64,000 bases of DNA, taken from assembly GCF_023700745.1 (NCBI RefSeq), contig NZ_JAMPYG010000003.1, positions 62,001-126,000 on the forward strand, given 5' to 3'. This document shows positions 1 to 7,061 of this stretch, in pieces. Made by a program: the position numbers and the translations under genes. The number at the start of each line of letters is the position of its first letter. Within the stretch, counting starts at the first letter, position 1. The notes under the pieces are model-generated. The model searched no databases. It was not told the DNA's origin and saw only the letters and a list, made by a program, of their open reading frames with translations. The stretch is from Rhodoferax sp. (lineage in GTDB: Bacteria; Pseudomonadota; Gammaproteobacteria; Burkholderiales; Burkholderiaceae_C).

Positions 1-333
1 CAACAAGACCGGAAACAGGATCGCTACCAGGACCACCGGTGACCAAAGCAGCCAGCGTGGTGGCCGCCGACGCTGAAACTGGCACACACCTTCGGTAAAG
101 AGTGCAAAGACACACGAGAGCAGCACATTGCCCAGCACGACGGAGAGCCAGTCGCTGACCTGCCCGCGCATCGTGAAGAGCAGATAGGTGACGGTGTGCG
201 CAAGCAGGCCCAGCGCCCAGTAACCCATGCCCTCGCGCAACTGCCTGCGGGCGGCAATGCCCAACACCATGGCCAGCGTGGCGCTCAAGGCCATGATGAC
301 CATGAAGAGAGTAGGAACGTGGGCGACCACCAT
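1..333 (-). CDS. Partial membrane sensor protein, N-terminal half (probable GGDEF-type)
   Basis: A 111-codon frame starts at ATG 333 (MVVAHVPTLF...) and runs off the left edge without a stop. It is almost entirely hydrophobic, with about four membrane segments separated by short charged turns (AARRQLREG, QRRRPPR). This organisation, including the YWALGLLAHTVTYLL segment, resembles the membrane sensory half of Burkholderiales diguanylate cyclases. That identity is inferred, because the catalytic domain would lie outside the window. It is transcribed away from the neighbouring membrane-protein gene's end. Confidence 0.5.
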   Translation of the reverse strand, partial: MVVAHVPTLFMVIMALSATLAMVLGIAARRQLREGMGYWALGLLAHTVTYLLFTMRGQVSDWLSVVLGNVLLSCVFALFTEGVCQFQRRRPPRWLLWSPVVLVAILFPVLL

Positions 334-360
334 GACGCCTCATGTTAGCCTATCGACAGC

Positions 361-1164
361 CTACAGCCAGCGCACAGAACCCCGATAAGCGTGCCAGGTG
401 GCGTGCCCGAGCAATGGCCCCACCAGCACCAGACCCAGCGCCCATGGCAGCAGCAAGGCGCCAGTCACCAGGACCACAATCAGCACGCCCCACAGCAGCA
501 TGACGCCGGGCTGCGTCACCACCACTTCGATGCTGCCGATGGCCGCCGTGATGGCATCGGTGTCGCGGTCCAGGATCATCGGGATCGACACCACGGTGAT
601 GGCAAACACCAGTGCGGCAAAGGCGCCACCCACCAATGTGTAGGCCAGCACAAAATCCCAGTTGTCAGGATTGAACACGGCCTGCACCACTCCCACCGAC
701 GACGACATACCGGTGTTGAAAAACACCGCAATTACCACCAGCGAGGCCCGGCCCCACAACAACTCCAGCACAATCAACACCCCCACCAGCAGTCCCATGC
801 TGCGCAGGTGGGCTTTCCAGCACGTCATGGAACTGGCAAAACCGGGCACCAGACCCAATTCACGGCGACGGCTCACTTCATAGAGTCCCATGGCCAGGAA
901 CGGGCCGACCAGCAGGCAACCCGAGGCAATCGTCATGGTGTACTCGGGACTGGCGCGGAACACAGCGCCCAGAATGAGCGCCATGCACCAGAACGACAGG
1001 CCGTAAAACAGGCTGATACCCGGATGTGCGGCCAGATCACGCCAGCCCTGCAGCAGCCAGCCAGGCGGTGCAGACCATGACAGTGCAATGACCTCCCTGG
1101 GCGGCGTCTCGGGCGGCGGCGGCACGTAAAGCGGAGGCGGAACTTCTGGCGGAAAATTACTCAT
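361..1164 (-). CDS. DUF2189-type integral membrane protein
   Basis: The gene encodes 267 residues: a proline-rich cytoplasmic N-terminus (about residues 1-25) and then five or six hydrophobic segments between residues 50 and 260. The layout (WRDLAAHPGISLFYG, then GPFLAMGLYEVSRRRELG) matches the DUF2189 family of proteobacterial inner-membrane proteins. The ending WHAYRGSVRW is typical of that family. The molecular function of the family is not established. The gene stands alone, divergent from the receiver-domain gene at 1352. Confidence 0.75.
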   Translation of the reverse strand: MSNFPPEVPPPLYVPPPPETPPREVIALSWSAPPGWLLQGWRDLAAHPGISLFYGLSFWCMALILGAVFRASPEYTMTIASGCLLVGPFLAMGLYEVSRRRELGLVPGFASSMTCWKAHLRSMGLLVGVLIVLELLWGRASLVVIAVFFNTGMSSSVGVVQAVFNPDNWDFVLAYTLVGGAFAALVFAITVVSIPMILDRDTDAITAAIGSIEVVVTQPGVMLLWGVLIVVLVTGALLLPWALGLVLVGPLLGHATWHAYRGSVRWL

Positions 1165-1226
1165 GAAGGAAGCATAACGGGCCAGTATCCTTCCAGCTAT
1201 TCAGGAAAACACCAGTGCTGCCGTGT

Positions 1227-1259
1227 TATTCCCGGCCACCCCTGCAATGGCAGGGAATA
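1227..1259. promoter_or_regulatory. Hairpin in the divergent intergenic region
   Basis: TATTCCC (1227-1233) pairs with GGGAATA (1253-1259), and GCCA pairs with TGGC inside it, with one mismatch. It lies between two divergent genes and has no T-tract on either side. It is followed by a strongly AT-rich stretch (1270-1335) that probably holds the promoter of the gene at 1352. Its role is unknown. Confidence 0.35.
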
Positions 1260-1351
1260 GCGAGAACCTCTCTCAATTCTCAATATTAGCTAAAATTAAT
1301 CAAAATTCAATAATTAATGTAGAACATTAAGCTCAACAGGGAGTCTTCCTT

Positions 1352-1990
1352 ATGCCATCCGTCACCATTGAAAAATCGTTTTGCACCACCCGGGAAGCCG
1401 CCAAGTTGCTGGGCGTGTCGGTGGGCACCGTGCAACTTTGGGTTGAAAGCGGCCTGCTGCGGGCCTGGAAGACTGCGGGTGGCCACCGCCGTGTGATGCG
1501 CGACTCGGTGGACCAATTGCTGCGCAAGGAACCGGCTCCCCCCCTGACGCCAGCGCTTGCCGAGCCCTTGCCCAACCAGCAACGTCCGCTCAAGATCATG
1601 GTGGTGGAAGACGATGCCGACCTGTTGCGCCTGTACCAGGCCAAACTGGCGCGCTGGCCCGTGGCGACCAAGGTCATCGGCATGTACAGCGCCATTGCCG
1701 CGCTGCTGGCCATCGGCCGGGGCGGCCCCGATTTGCTGATCACCGACCTGAACACCCCGGAAATAGATGGTTTCAGCATGCTGCGCATCCTGCACCACGC
1801 ACCCGAACTCGCCCACACCACCATCGTTGCAGTGACCGGGCTGGATGAGGCAACCATCGCCGCGCGCGGCGGCCTGCCGCCCGACATTCAGGTCCTGGCA
1901 AAACCCATTCCCTTCGAGCGACTGCAAGACATTGCCACCGGTATCGCCAAACAAGGGCGCTTTTTACTCAATGCCCATGCCCCCGCATAG
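1352..1990 (+). CDS. Excisionase/MerR-type HTH fused to a response-regulator receiver domain
   Basis: The 212-residue protein has an N-terminal excisionase-like winged helix (residues about 10-55, TTREAAKLLGVSVGTVQLWV and the AGGHRR wing). A short linker joins it to a CheY-like receiver (residues about 80-205). The receiver has acidic residues in VVEDDAD, a phospho-acceptor in LLITDLNTPEIDG, the T in VAVTG and the K in VLAKPIP. The usual order in response regulators is reversed, because the DNA-binding part comes first. ATG 1352 follows the ribosome site GGGAG. No histidine kinase is adjacent. It may belong to phage- or plasmid-like regulators fixed in Burkholderiales. Confidence 0.85.
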   Translation: MPSVTIEKSFCTTREAAKLLGVSVGTVQLWVESGLLRAWKTAGGHRRVMRDSVDQLLRKEPAPPLTPALAEPLPNQQRPLKIMVVEDDADLLRLYQAKLARWPVATKVIGMYSAIAALLAIGRGGPDLLITDLNTPEIDGFSMLRILHHAPELAHTTIVAVTGLDEATIAARGGLPPDIQVLAKPIPFERLQDIATGIAKQGRFLLNAHAPA

Positions 1991-2132
1991 TTTGCGTTGA
2001 CGACCAAGAAAAACTTGGCGCATAAGCACTCGGTAGGCGAACACACAGACAGGAATAAATTCTAAGTCGGGGCAGCGCGGCTTTTCGGCTTGCAGGACAA
2101 TCCGGCTTTTACCGCCATGGCCCAGCCCAAAC

Positions 2133-2789
2133 ATGACCACTACGCTCAACATCGATTTTGTCTCCGACATCTCCTGCCCCTGGTGCGCCATCGGTCTGGC
2201 CGCATTGGAGCAGGCCCTCACCCACCTGCAGGGCGAAGTGGACGTGCAGATGCACCTGCAGCCTTTTGAGCTCAACCCGCAGTTGCCCGCCGGCGGCCAG
2301 GACATCAGCGAGCACCTGACGCAAAAATACGGCTCGACCGCGCAGCAGCAGGCGCAGATCCGCGACACCATCCGCCAGCGCGGCGCCGAGGTGGGTTTTG
2401 CCTTCAACCCGTCCGGACGCGGCCGCATCTACAACACCTTTGCGGCGCACCGCTTGCTGCACTGGGCCGGGCTTGAAGCACCCGATCGGCAGCTGGCCCT
2501 GAAAAAAGCCTTGCTGGTGGCCTGCCACAGCAACAGCCAGGCCATGGACTCGCCCGAGGTGCTGCTGGCCGCCGTGACCCAAGCCGGACTGGACGTGACA
2601 CGCGCAAAGAACATTCTGGCCAGTGATGAATTCACGCAGGAGGTGCGTGCAGCCCAGGCGTTCTACGCCCGGCAAGGCATTCACTCGGTGCCGGCCGTCA
2701 TCATCAACGACCGTCATCTGATCTCGGGTGGCCAGCCGGTTGCCGTGTTCAAACAGGCGCTGCGCCAGATTGCGGCAACGCAGGTTTAG
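2133..2789 (+). CDS. frnE: DsbA-family thiol oxidoreductase, FrnE type
   Basis: 218 residues with a thioredoxin fold and a helical insertion. The redox motif CPWC lies at about residues 14-17 (DISCPWCAIG), and the cis-Pro loop is HSVPAVIIND near residue 185. No signal peptide is present, so the protein is probably cytoplasmic, as is usual for the FrnE branch of polyketide and oxidative-stress DsbA homologues. Its length matches the family. It is a single gene that ends in a clear terminator shared with the convergent bactofilin gene. Confidence 0.88.
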   Translation: MTTTLNIDFVSDISCPWCAIGLAALEQALTHLQGEVDVQMHLQPFELNPQLPAGGQDISEHLTQKYGSTAQQQAQIRDTIRQRGAEVGFAFNPSGRGRIYNTFAAHRLLHWAGLEAPDRQLALKKALLVACHSNSQAMDSPEVLLAAVTQAGLDVTRAKNILASDEFTQEVRAAQAFYARQGIHSVPAVIINDRHLISGGQPVAVFKQALRQIAATQV

Positions 2790-2798
2790 GCCTATGAC

Positions 2799-2826
2799 CG
2801 GGTGACGTTCACCCGCGCCTTTTTTC
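2799..2826 (+). terminator. Rho-independent terminator of frnE
   Basis: CGGGTGA (2799-2805), loop CGT, TCACCCG (2809-2815), then CGCC and a run of six T. It lies ten bases after the frnE stop and next to the convergent bactofilin stop codon. Confidence 0.8.
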
Positions 2827-3387
2827 TTATCTGCCCGCCACGGTCAGGGTCGGCTTTTCCGCGTTGCCGGCGCGCGGGCCGGGCGTGGCGCCAAACTGAA
2901 TATCGCCAGACAGTTGGCCACCCTCTTCAATGACCACTTTGCCATAACGGATCTTGCCCGTCACCTTGCCAGTCGCATAGATCACCAGCTTCTGGCGGAC
3001 CGTCAAATTGCCGTCAAACTGGCCGTGAATCTCGGCAATGTCGATCTCGGCTGAGCCCTTGAAAGAACCTTGCTCCGCAATTTCCATCAAGCGCGAATCC
3101 ATGGTGGCCTCGACCAGCCCCTCGACCACCAACGTGTCGCAGTCCGTGATCTCCACGCCTTTGAGCTTGATGTTGGGCCCGACGATGAGCTTGCTGCCGC
3201 CAACCGGTGCCGTCGCAGACGCAGCTGCAACTGTGCTGGCAGCCACGTTGGCAGGACTCGTCCCCTGCTGGGTCGCCGTGCCGCTGGATGCGCCATAACC
3301 GGCGCCTTGCGCCGGCAGGGGAACCACATGCCTGGCCGCAGCAAGCTCGGTTTCGCGTTTATTGAAGAAGTTCGGTGACATTGCCAT
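2827..3387 (-). CDS. Bactofilin (polymer-forming cytoskeletal protein)
   Basis: The 186-residue protein has a flexible Ala/Thr-rich N-terminus. A bactofilin beta-helix domain follows from about residue 65 to 165: LIVGPNIKLKGVEITDCDTLVVEGLVEAT, then repeats such as GSAEIDIAEIHGQFDGNLTV and GKVTGKIRYGKVVIEEGGQLSGDI. Bactofilins self-assemble into filaments at the inner membrane and organise cell-shape or envelope machinery. It stands alone, so no specific partner can be named. ATG 3381 is an alternative start two codons downstream. Confidence 0.92.
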   Translation of the reverse strand: MAMSPNFFNKRETELAAARHVVPLPAQGAGYGASSGTATQQGTSPANVAASTVAAASATAPVGGSKLIVGPNIKLKGVEITDCDTLVVEGLVEATMDSRLMEIAEQGSFKGSAEIDIAEIHGQFDGNLTVRQKLVIYATGKVTGKIRYGKVVIEEGGQLSGDIQFGATPGPRAGNAEKPTLTVAGR

Positions 3388-3530
3388 TGGTTTCCTTTAA
3401 AAAAACATCATGCTATGCGCCATGACGCTCAAAGTCGCCACTGAAAATGCAAGTTCTGTAACAGGATGCGCGCCCTTTTCGCCTGGCAACCGGCTTCTTC
3501 GCGCTGCTGGAATTTGCACCTGTCGTTCTT

Positions 3531-3546
3531 GTAATCGCGTGGTCAT
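3531..3546 (+). promoter_or_regulatory. Candidate CopR box of copK1
   Basis: GTAAT-cgcgtg-GTCAT, a direct repeat of GTnAT spaced 11 bp, ending 112 bp upstream of the copK1 start. The same arrangement precedes the other copper operons in this window. OmpR-family regulators such as CopR and CusR commonly bind direct repeats of this spacing. Assignment to CopR is inferred. Confidence 0.6.
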
Positions 3547-3581
3547 GTGAGTGACGCCTTATGGTTTCTACATTAACACCA

Positions 3582-3602
3582 GTGACGCAGCAGTTGTGTC
3601 AC
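3582..3602 (+). promoter_or_regulatory. Conserved dyad in the copK1 promoter
   Basis: GTGACGCA-gcagt-TGTGTCAC, a dyad with seven of eight matching pairs, ends 56 bp before copK1. It lies within the block starting ACATTAACACCA that is conserved in all three copK promoters. It could be a second regulator site or part of the core promoter. Confidence 0.5.
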
Positions 3603-3657
3603 CAGACTCCCAGGGAAATACCCGTCGGAGCTGTTATCTACACCAAGGAGTTTTATC

Positions 3658-3939
3658 ATGTCCATTCGCCAATCCCTGATCGCTTTGAGTCTCGTTGCCA
3701 CCGCGCTGTCCGCAGTCGCCGCCGGAGACGCCGACAAAGTGCAATCCATCCAGTTGAAAGACGGCACCACCGTGCACCAATACAAAGACGGCAAGATGGC
3801 CATGGAAGGCAAATACGGCAATGCCGTCTATATGCAAGAAGGCGTGAAAATGGAAACCACTGACGGCAAAACCATCACCATGTCGGGCAACGAGGTTGCG
3901 CGCTTGTTCCTGGAAAAGTACCAAGCCAACAGGCCCTGA
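3658..3939 (+). CDS. copK: CopK-family periplasmic copper-binding protein (copy 1)
   Basis: 93 residues with a cleavable signal peptide (about 1-21, ending AVAA). The mature protein carries the CopK core: LKDGTTVHQYKDGKMAMEGK, then VYMQEG, KMETTDG and ITMSGNEVARL. The spaced methionines (KM, AM, YM, KM, TM) correspond to the thioether ligands known from Cupriavidus metallidurans CopK, which binds Cu(I) with Met side chains and Cu(II) at a second site. It probably buffers periplasmic copper. Differences from copy 2 cluster in the metal loop. A strong ribosome site, AAGGAG, precedes ATG 3658. Confidence 0.9.
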   Translation: MSIRQSLIALSLVATALSAVAAGDADKVQSIQLKDGTTVHQYKDGKMAMEGKYGNAVYMQEGVKMETTDGKTITMSGNEVARLFLEKYQANRP

Positions 3940-3989
3940 CCCTCTCGATGGGTGGCCTACGTCAGCATGTAATCACAAGTCACTTGGCT

Positions 3990-4020
3990 GACAGCGTCAA
4001 TCGCCCAAACTGACGCTGTC
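3990..4020. promoter_or_regulatory. Strong hairpin downstream of copK1
   Basis: GACAGCGTCA (3990-3999) and TGACGCTGTC (4011-4020) form a perfect 10-bp stem with an 11-base loop. Outer arms AATCACA (3971-3977) and TGTGATT (4024-4030) can extend it. No T-tract follows. It sits just past the copK duplication boundary and just before the next gene, so it may be a transcription attenuator, an mRNA end or a rearrangement scar. Confidence 0.4.
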
Positions 4021-4069
4021 CATGTGATTCTGACTTTGCAGATTCCCTCAAAACCCAGAAGCCAAGATC

Positions 4070-4315
4070 ATGAAAATCTCTTCACTTATCGCTGCCGTAC
4101 TATTTGCTGGTGCCGCACTGAGCGGTGCCACTTATGCTGACGACAAGATGGCAGCCCCGAAGGCTGCCGAAGCGCAGGCTGACAAGGCCAAGTCGCACTT
4201 CCATGTGCAGGAGAAAACCGGTGTGCCGCAAAGCATGCCGGCGGAGGCGAAGACGGACAAGCCGAATGCAGCCAAGGATAAGAGCAAGCATTTCCATCCG
4301 AGAGATGGGAAATAA
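4070..4315 (+). CDS. Small periplasmic His-motif protein of the copper island
   Basis: 81 residues with a signal peptide (about 1-23, ending TYA). The mature part is Lys/Ala-rich and very hydrophilic. It carries two HFH motifs (residues 43-45, SHFHVQEK, and 74-76, KHFHPRDG), each preceded by a Lys-Ser context. This looks like a duplicated metal-binding element on a disordered chain, comparable in style, but not visibly in sequence, to SilE/PcoE-type periplasmic copper or silver sponges. No known family was recognised. Location and motif suggest copper or silver buffering. Confidence 0.65.
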   Translation: MKISSLIAAVLFAGAALSGATYADDKMAAPKAAEAQADKAKSHFHVQEKTGVPQSMPAEAKTDKPNAAKDKSKHFHPRDGK

Positions 4316-4736
4316 ACTTTGGGAAATGGGGCCCTGGTAACGGGGCCTTGTCACTTCCACATGGATATCCGAAAACCGGCAGAGCATGGCGATCGCTGCG
4401 TTTGTCAAACGCTGGCGCTAGCAGTTGGCTGCGACCCGAAGCGGTTGAGCTATAGCTTTTGCCTGAATGTGCTCCAGAAGCGCTGGGTTGTCGAATGCAA
4501 CCATGGTTGCCAAGCAGAGTTGTCTGTGACGGACAGCGAATTGAAATGGCATGAGATCGGCCAGATTGACCCTGTGAAGGCTATTCTGATCATGAACGAA
4601 TAGTTGGAAGCCGTGGCCGGCGCCTCGTCAGTCCCGCCCGCAGTGAACAGTTCTCCGCCTCCGGTACAAGGGGGGCACGAAGGGCATGGCACGCCATCTG
4701 GCAATGCCAATAATGCGTCATTTTCGGATGCACTGA
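4316..4736 (+). other. Region without a recognisable intact gene
   Basis: A 94-codon frame (4319-4603) with several Cys residues and then a Gly/Asn/His-rich frame (from 4604, after an in-frame TAG) run through here. Neither has a recognisable family, a good ribosome site or a signal peptide. The segment SFSDALNQAIAQ (about 4718-4755) faintly recalls flagellar rod or FliE-type N-termini. Together with the flgB-like remnant that follows in another frame, this is more likely decayed coding sequence than a gene. Confidence 0.35.
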
Positions 4737-4958
4737 ATCAGGCGATCGCACAGCAAGTCGGGAATGCCGGGGCCGGACATGGTGCTCACGGAGGTCCGGG
4801 TGCAAGAACTGCGGGGCAAGGCGGCGGATGGCAATACGTTGGAAATGGATGCCGAGCGCCAGAAATTTTCCGAGAATTCGTTGATGTACCAGTTTTCACT
4901 GGATCGCGTCAGCGGACACTTCAAGCACTTCTTGGAACTCCTGCAGAACCTCAAATGA
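4737..4958 (+). pseudogene. FlgB-like C-terminal remnant, overlapping the HD-GYP start
   Basis: From ATG 4764 the frame encodes 64 residues that end in DGNTLEMDAER, then FSENSLMYQ and HFKHFLELLQNLK. This matches the C-terminal signature of the flagellar rod protein FlgB (DGNTVDMDxER...FAxNSxxYxxSL...IKxML). The N-terminal three quarters are missing in this frame, and part may survive in the +2 frame from 4604. Its TGA overlaps the HD-GYP start codon as ATGA. It could be a decayed flgB-like gene or a short coupled leader peptide. Confidence 0.45.
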
Positions 4959-6250
4959 ATCACTTTGCACTGCCTGATACTCCTTGCCGGTTACGTCTTG
5001 CTTTGGCCCTTCGGCTCGGTGTTGGTGCCGTGGTAATCGGGATATTGGCCGGTGGTATTGCCTACTGGGCGGCATCCTACGAAGCCGAGATACGCGTCAA
5101 GGAACTGGCGATTGCCGGCGTGCGTCACTTCGAGTCGCCAGCGATGCGATTGGCGGGGGAGCAGGACCTGGCCGATCATCAGGAACTTGTCCGGATCCTG
5201 CGTGACGAACTGGCAGGTATGCGGGTTTTTGGGGCTGACAGGCGCCTGCTTTTCGAGACCTGGAGCGCGCTCCCCGAGGCTGCACTCGCCTCGCTCCGGA
5301 GCGTCGTGCCTCTCTGGCCCAAACAAGGGGAAAGCCACACGCAGAGTTTTCTAATCGGATCAGACGAGTTGATTCAGGTCTTGCTACCCATGACCATCGA
5401 AAATGGCCGCCTGATTGGTTATATTGAAGGAATTAGCCGAATATCGGAAAAGGAGATCGAGGCGAGACGACGATCAATACGGCATGTGGCACTGGCAGCA
5501 AGTTTGTCGGTGCCGGTAGCGGCATTATTGTTGTACCCGCTTATGCTGGCCATGCTGCGGCGTTCCAATTTCCTGTCGCGGCAGCTGCTTGATGCCAACT
5601 TGTCGCTGATTCGTTCGCTGGGGAATGCAATTGCCAAGCGTGATGCCGACACCGACGCGCACAATTATCGGGTCACCCTGTTTTCGGTGGCTGTTGCTGA
5701 GGCCTTGAACGTTCCGACGGAGACGATTTCCAACTTGGTGTTGGGCGCTTTTTTACATGATGTCGGCAAGATTGGGATTCCCGATCGAATCCTGCGCAAA
5801 CCGGGTAAATTGGATCAGGATGAGTTCAAGGTCATGCAGACCCACGCTGTGCTTGGTGTGGAGATCGTTGCCGGCAATCCTTGGCTGATCGGTGCCGAAC
5901 AAACGATCCGCCACCACCATGAGCATTTTGATGGCAGCGGCTACCCGGATGGACTATCCGGGACAAATATTCCGTTGACAGCCAGAATTTTTGCACTGGC
6001 CGACGTATTCGATGCGCTGACTTCGGTACGCCCTTACAAAAAAGCAATCTCACTGGAAGAAACACTGCTCATCATGGAGCGTGAAAGCGGTACTCATTTC
6101 GACCCAGCAATATTTGCAACATTCTTTGAGCTTGCGCCTGGCCTATATGCAATGAGCCGTACTTGGGAAAGCGATCAGTGGGCGGCCGAATTGAACTCAG
6201 TCGTCAAACGGTACTTCAAAACGGAAACGGCTCCCGAAGGAGCCGCCTGA
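4955..6250 (+). CDS. Membrane-anchored HD-GYP phosphodiesterase
   Basis: Taken from ATG 4955 this is 431 residues: a membrane segment (about 14-40), a periplasmic sensor region (about 41-175), a second membrane segment (about 177-201) and a cytoplasmic HD-GYP domain (about 215-400). Catalytic features are intact: HDVGKIGIPDR (HD at about 268-269), HHHEHFDGSGYPDG (GYP at about 329-331) and ALADVFDALTS. HD-GYP enzymes hydrolyse cyclic di-GMP. An in-frame upstream extension to 4604 is low-complexity and was not used. The sensor-region sequence recurs at 14794-15065. Its position suggests a c-di-GMP output linked to copper or silver stress, which is inferred. Confidence 0.85.
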   Translation: MNHFALPDTPCRLRLALALRLGVGAVVIGILAGGIAYWAASYEAEIRVKELAIAGVRHFESPAMRLAGEQDLADHQELVRILRDELAGMRVFGADRRLLFETWSALPEAALASLRSVVPLWPKQGESHTQSFLIGSDELIQVLLPMTIENGRLIGYIEGISRISEKEIEARRRSIRHVALAASLSVPVAALLLYPLMLAMLRRSNFLSRQLLDANLSLIRSLGNAIAKRDADTDAHNYRVTLFSVAVAEALNVPTETISNLVLGAFLHDVGKIGIPDRILRKPGKLDQDEFKVMQTHAVLGVEIVAGNPWLIGAEQTIRHHHEHFDGSGYPDGLSGTNIPLTARIFALADVFDALTSVRPYKKAISLEETLLIMERESGTHFDPAIFATFFELAPGLYAMSRTWESDQWAAELNSVVKRYFKTETAPEGAA

Positions 6251-6268
6251 ACATTGGGTGCAATGATA
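6251..6268. other. Short spacer between the HD-GYP stop and the copK remnant
   Basis: The HD-GYP gene and the copK remnant are convergent here. No terminator hairpin with a T-tract is visible. Confidence 0.3.
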
Positions 6269-6524
6269 TCAACCGCGATGGCCTTGATGCAGAAGGTTAT
6301 CGAGGCGCATCACTTCATCACCATGCATGATGATCTTCTGACCGTCCTTGGTTTCCATCACAGTGTCTTTTTCCATCCTTGAAGATGTAAACCGTCGAGT
6401 CATCCTTCAATTCGATGACCTGCTGACGGCGGTTGTCAAGGTAGTTGTCGCGTAAAGGTGATGGAGCAAATTTTTTGAGGTGTTCAAGGTCCTTGGTCCT
6501 TGGTTTGTCGGGATTGAGTTCCAC
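6269..6524 (-). pseudogene. Deleted and frameshifted copK-like gene
   Basis: On the minus strand one frame reads VIELKDDSTVYIFKDGK, the first half of a CopK core. The adjacent frame continues DTVMETKDGQKIIMHGDE and VMRLDNLLHQGHRG, stopping at 6269. This second half is closer to C. metallidurans CopK (which ends in an LDEALRKGH-type tail) than the intact copies here. About 15 residues between the KDGK and VMET motifs are missing, and the frame changes at that point. The upstream in-frame part, from about 6640 (KNDRCKFQQREEA...), has no start codon or signal peptide. Confidence 0.75.
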
Positions 6525-6629
6525 GCGCTCGACATGGCGCCAATCGCGGGTCAGTCTGGACCAGCGGCGCGCCGTTTCCGCCTGGTAAATGGCTTCTTCG
6601 CGCTGCTGGAATTTGCACCTGTCATTCTT

Positions 6630-6645
6630 GTAATCGCGTGGTCAT
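6630..6645 (+). promoter_or_regulatory. Candidate CopR box of copK2
   Basis: GTAAT-cgcgtg-GTCAT, ending 112 bp before the copK2 start, the same spacing as in copK1. Confidence 0.6.
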
Positions 6646-6680
6646 GTGAGTGACGCCTTGTGGTTTTTACATTAACACCA

Positions 6681-6701
6681 GTGACGCAGCATTTGTGTCA
6701 C
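6681..6701 (+). promoter_or_regulatory. Conserved dyad in the copK2 promoter
   Basis: GTGACGCA-gcatt-TGTGTCAC, 56 bp before the copK2 start. It is equivalent to 3582-3602 in copK1 and 19333-19353 in copK3. Confidence 0.5.
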
Positions 6702-6756
6702 CGGCCCCCAGGGGAAATGCCCGTCGGAGCTGTTATCCACACATAGGAGTTTTATC

Positions 6757-7044
6757 ATGTCTATTCGCAAATCGCTGATCGCCTTGGGTCTTGTTGCCAC
6801 CGCGCTGTCCGCAGTCGCCGCTGGAGCCGGAGACGCCGACAGAGTGCAATCCATCCAGTTGAAGGACGGCACCACCATGCACCACTACAAAGACGGCAAG
6901 ATGGCCATGGAAGACAAAAACGGCAAGATTGTCTACATGAAAGAGGGTGTGAAAATGGAAACCACTGACGGCAAAACCATCACCATGACGGGCAACGAGG
7001 TCGCGCGCTTGTACATGGAAAAGTACCAAGCCAACAGGCCCTGA
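6757..7044 (+). CDS. copK: CopK-family periplasmic copper-binding protein (copy 2)
   Basis: 95 residues with a signal peptide (about 1-21). The CopK core follows (LKDGTTMHHYKDGKMAMEDK, VYMKEG, KMETTDG, ITMTGNEVARLYMEK). It has two more potential ligands than copy 1: Met-His-His in place of Val-His-Gln, and an extra Met near the C-terminus. Two additional residues (AG) follow the signal peptide. It lies tail to tail with copS, only 17 bp from its stop codon, and no terminator is visible between them. Confidence 0.9.
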   Translation: MSIRKSLIALGLVATALSAVAAGAGDADRVQSIQLKDGTTMHHYKDGKMAMEDKNGKIVYMKEGVKMETTDGKTITMTGNEVARLYMEKYQANRP

Positions 7045-7061
7045 CCCTCTCGATGGGTGAA

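Larger units (their letters stand above)
3481..3969 (+). repeat. Copy 1 of a duplicated copK segment
   Basis: This segment aligns without gaps upstream, and with one 6-bp indel inside the gene, to 6580-7074. It covers about 180 bp of promoter, the copK gene and 30 bp beyond the stop. Its right end, 3957-3969, contains the last four codons of copS (ATG CTG ACG TAG on the minus strand), although no copS gene adjoins here. The copy therefore derives from a place where copK faced copS. Confidence 0.85.

Noticed and set aside
3969-3983. GTAAT-cacaa-GTCAC upstream of the HFH protein
   Set aside because: The spacer is five instead of six bases and the last base differs, so it does not fit the operator. 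It may be a decayed copy, since it sits on the duplication border.
4604-4954. In-frame 117-residue N-terminal extension of the HD-GYP protein
   Set aside because: It is low-complexity, begins at TTG after an in-frame TAG, lacks a ribosome site, and overlaps another coding-like frame. ATG 4955 directly precedes the first membrane segment.
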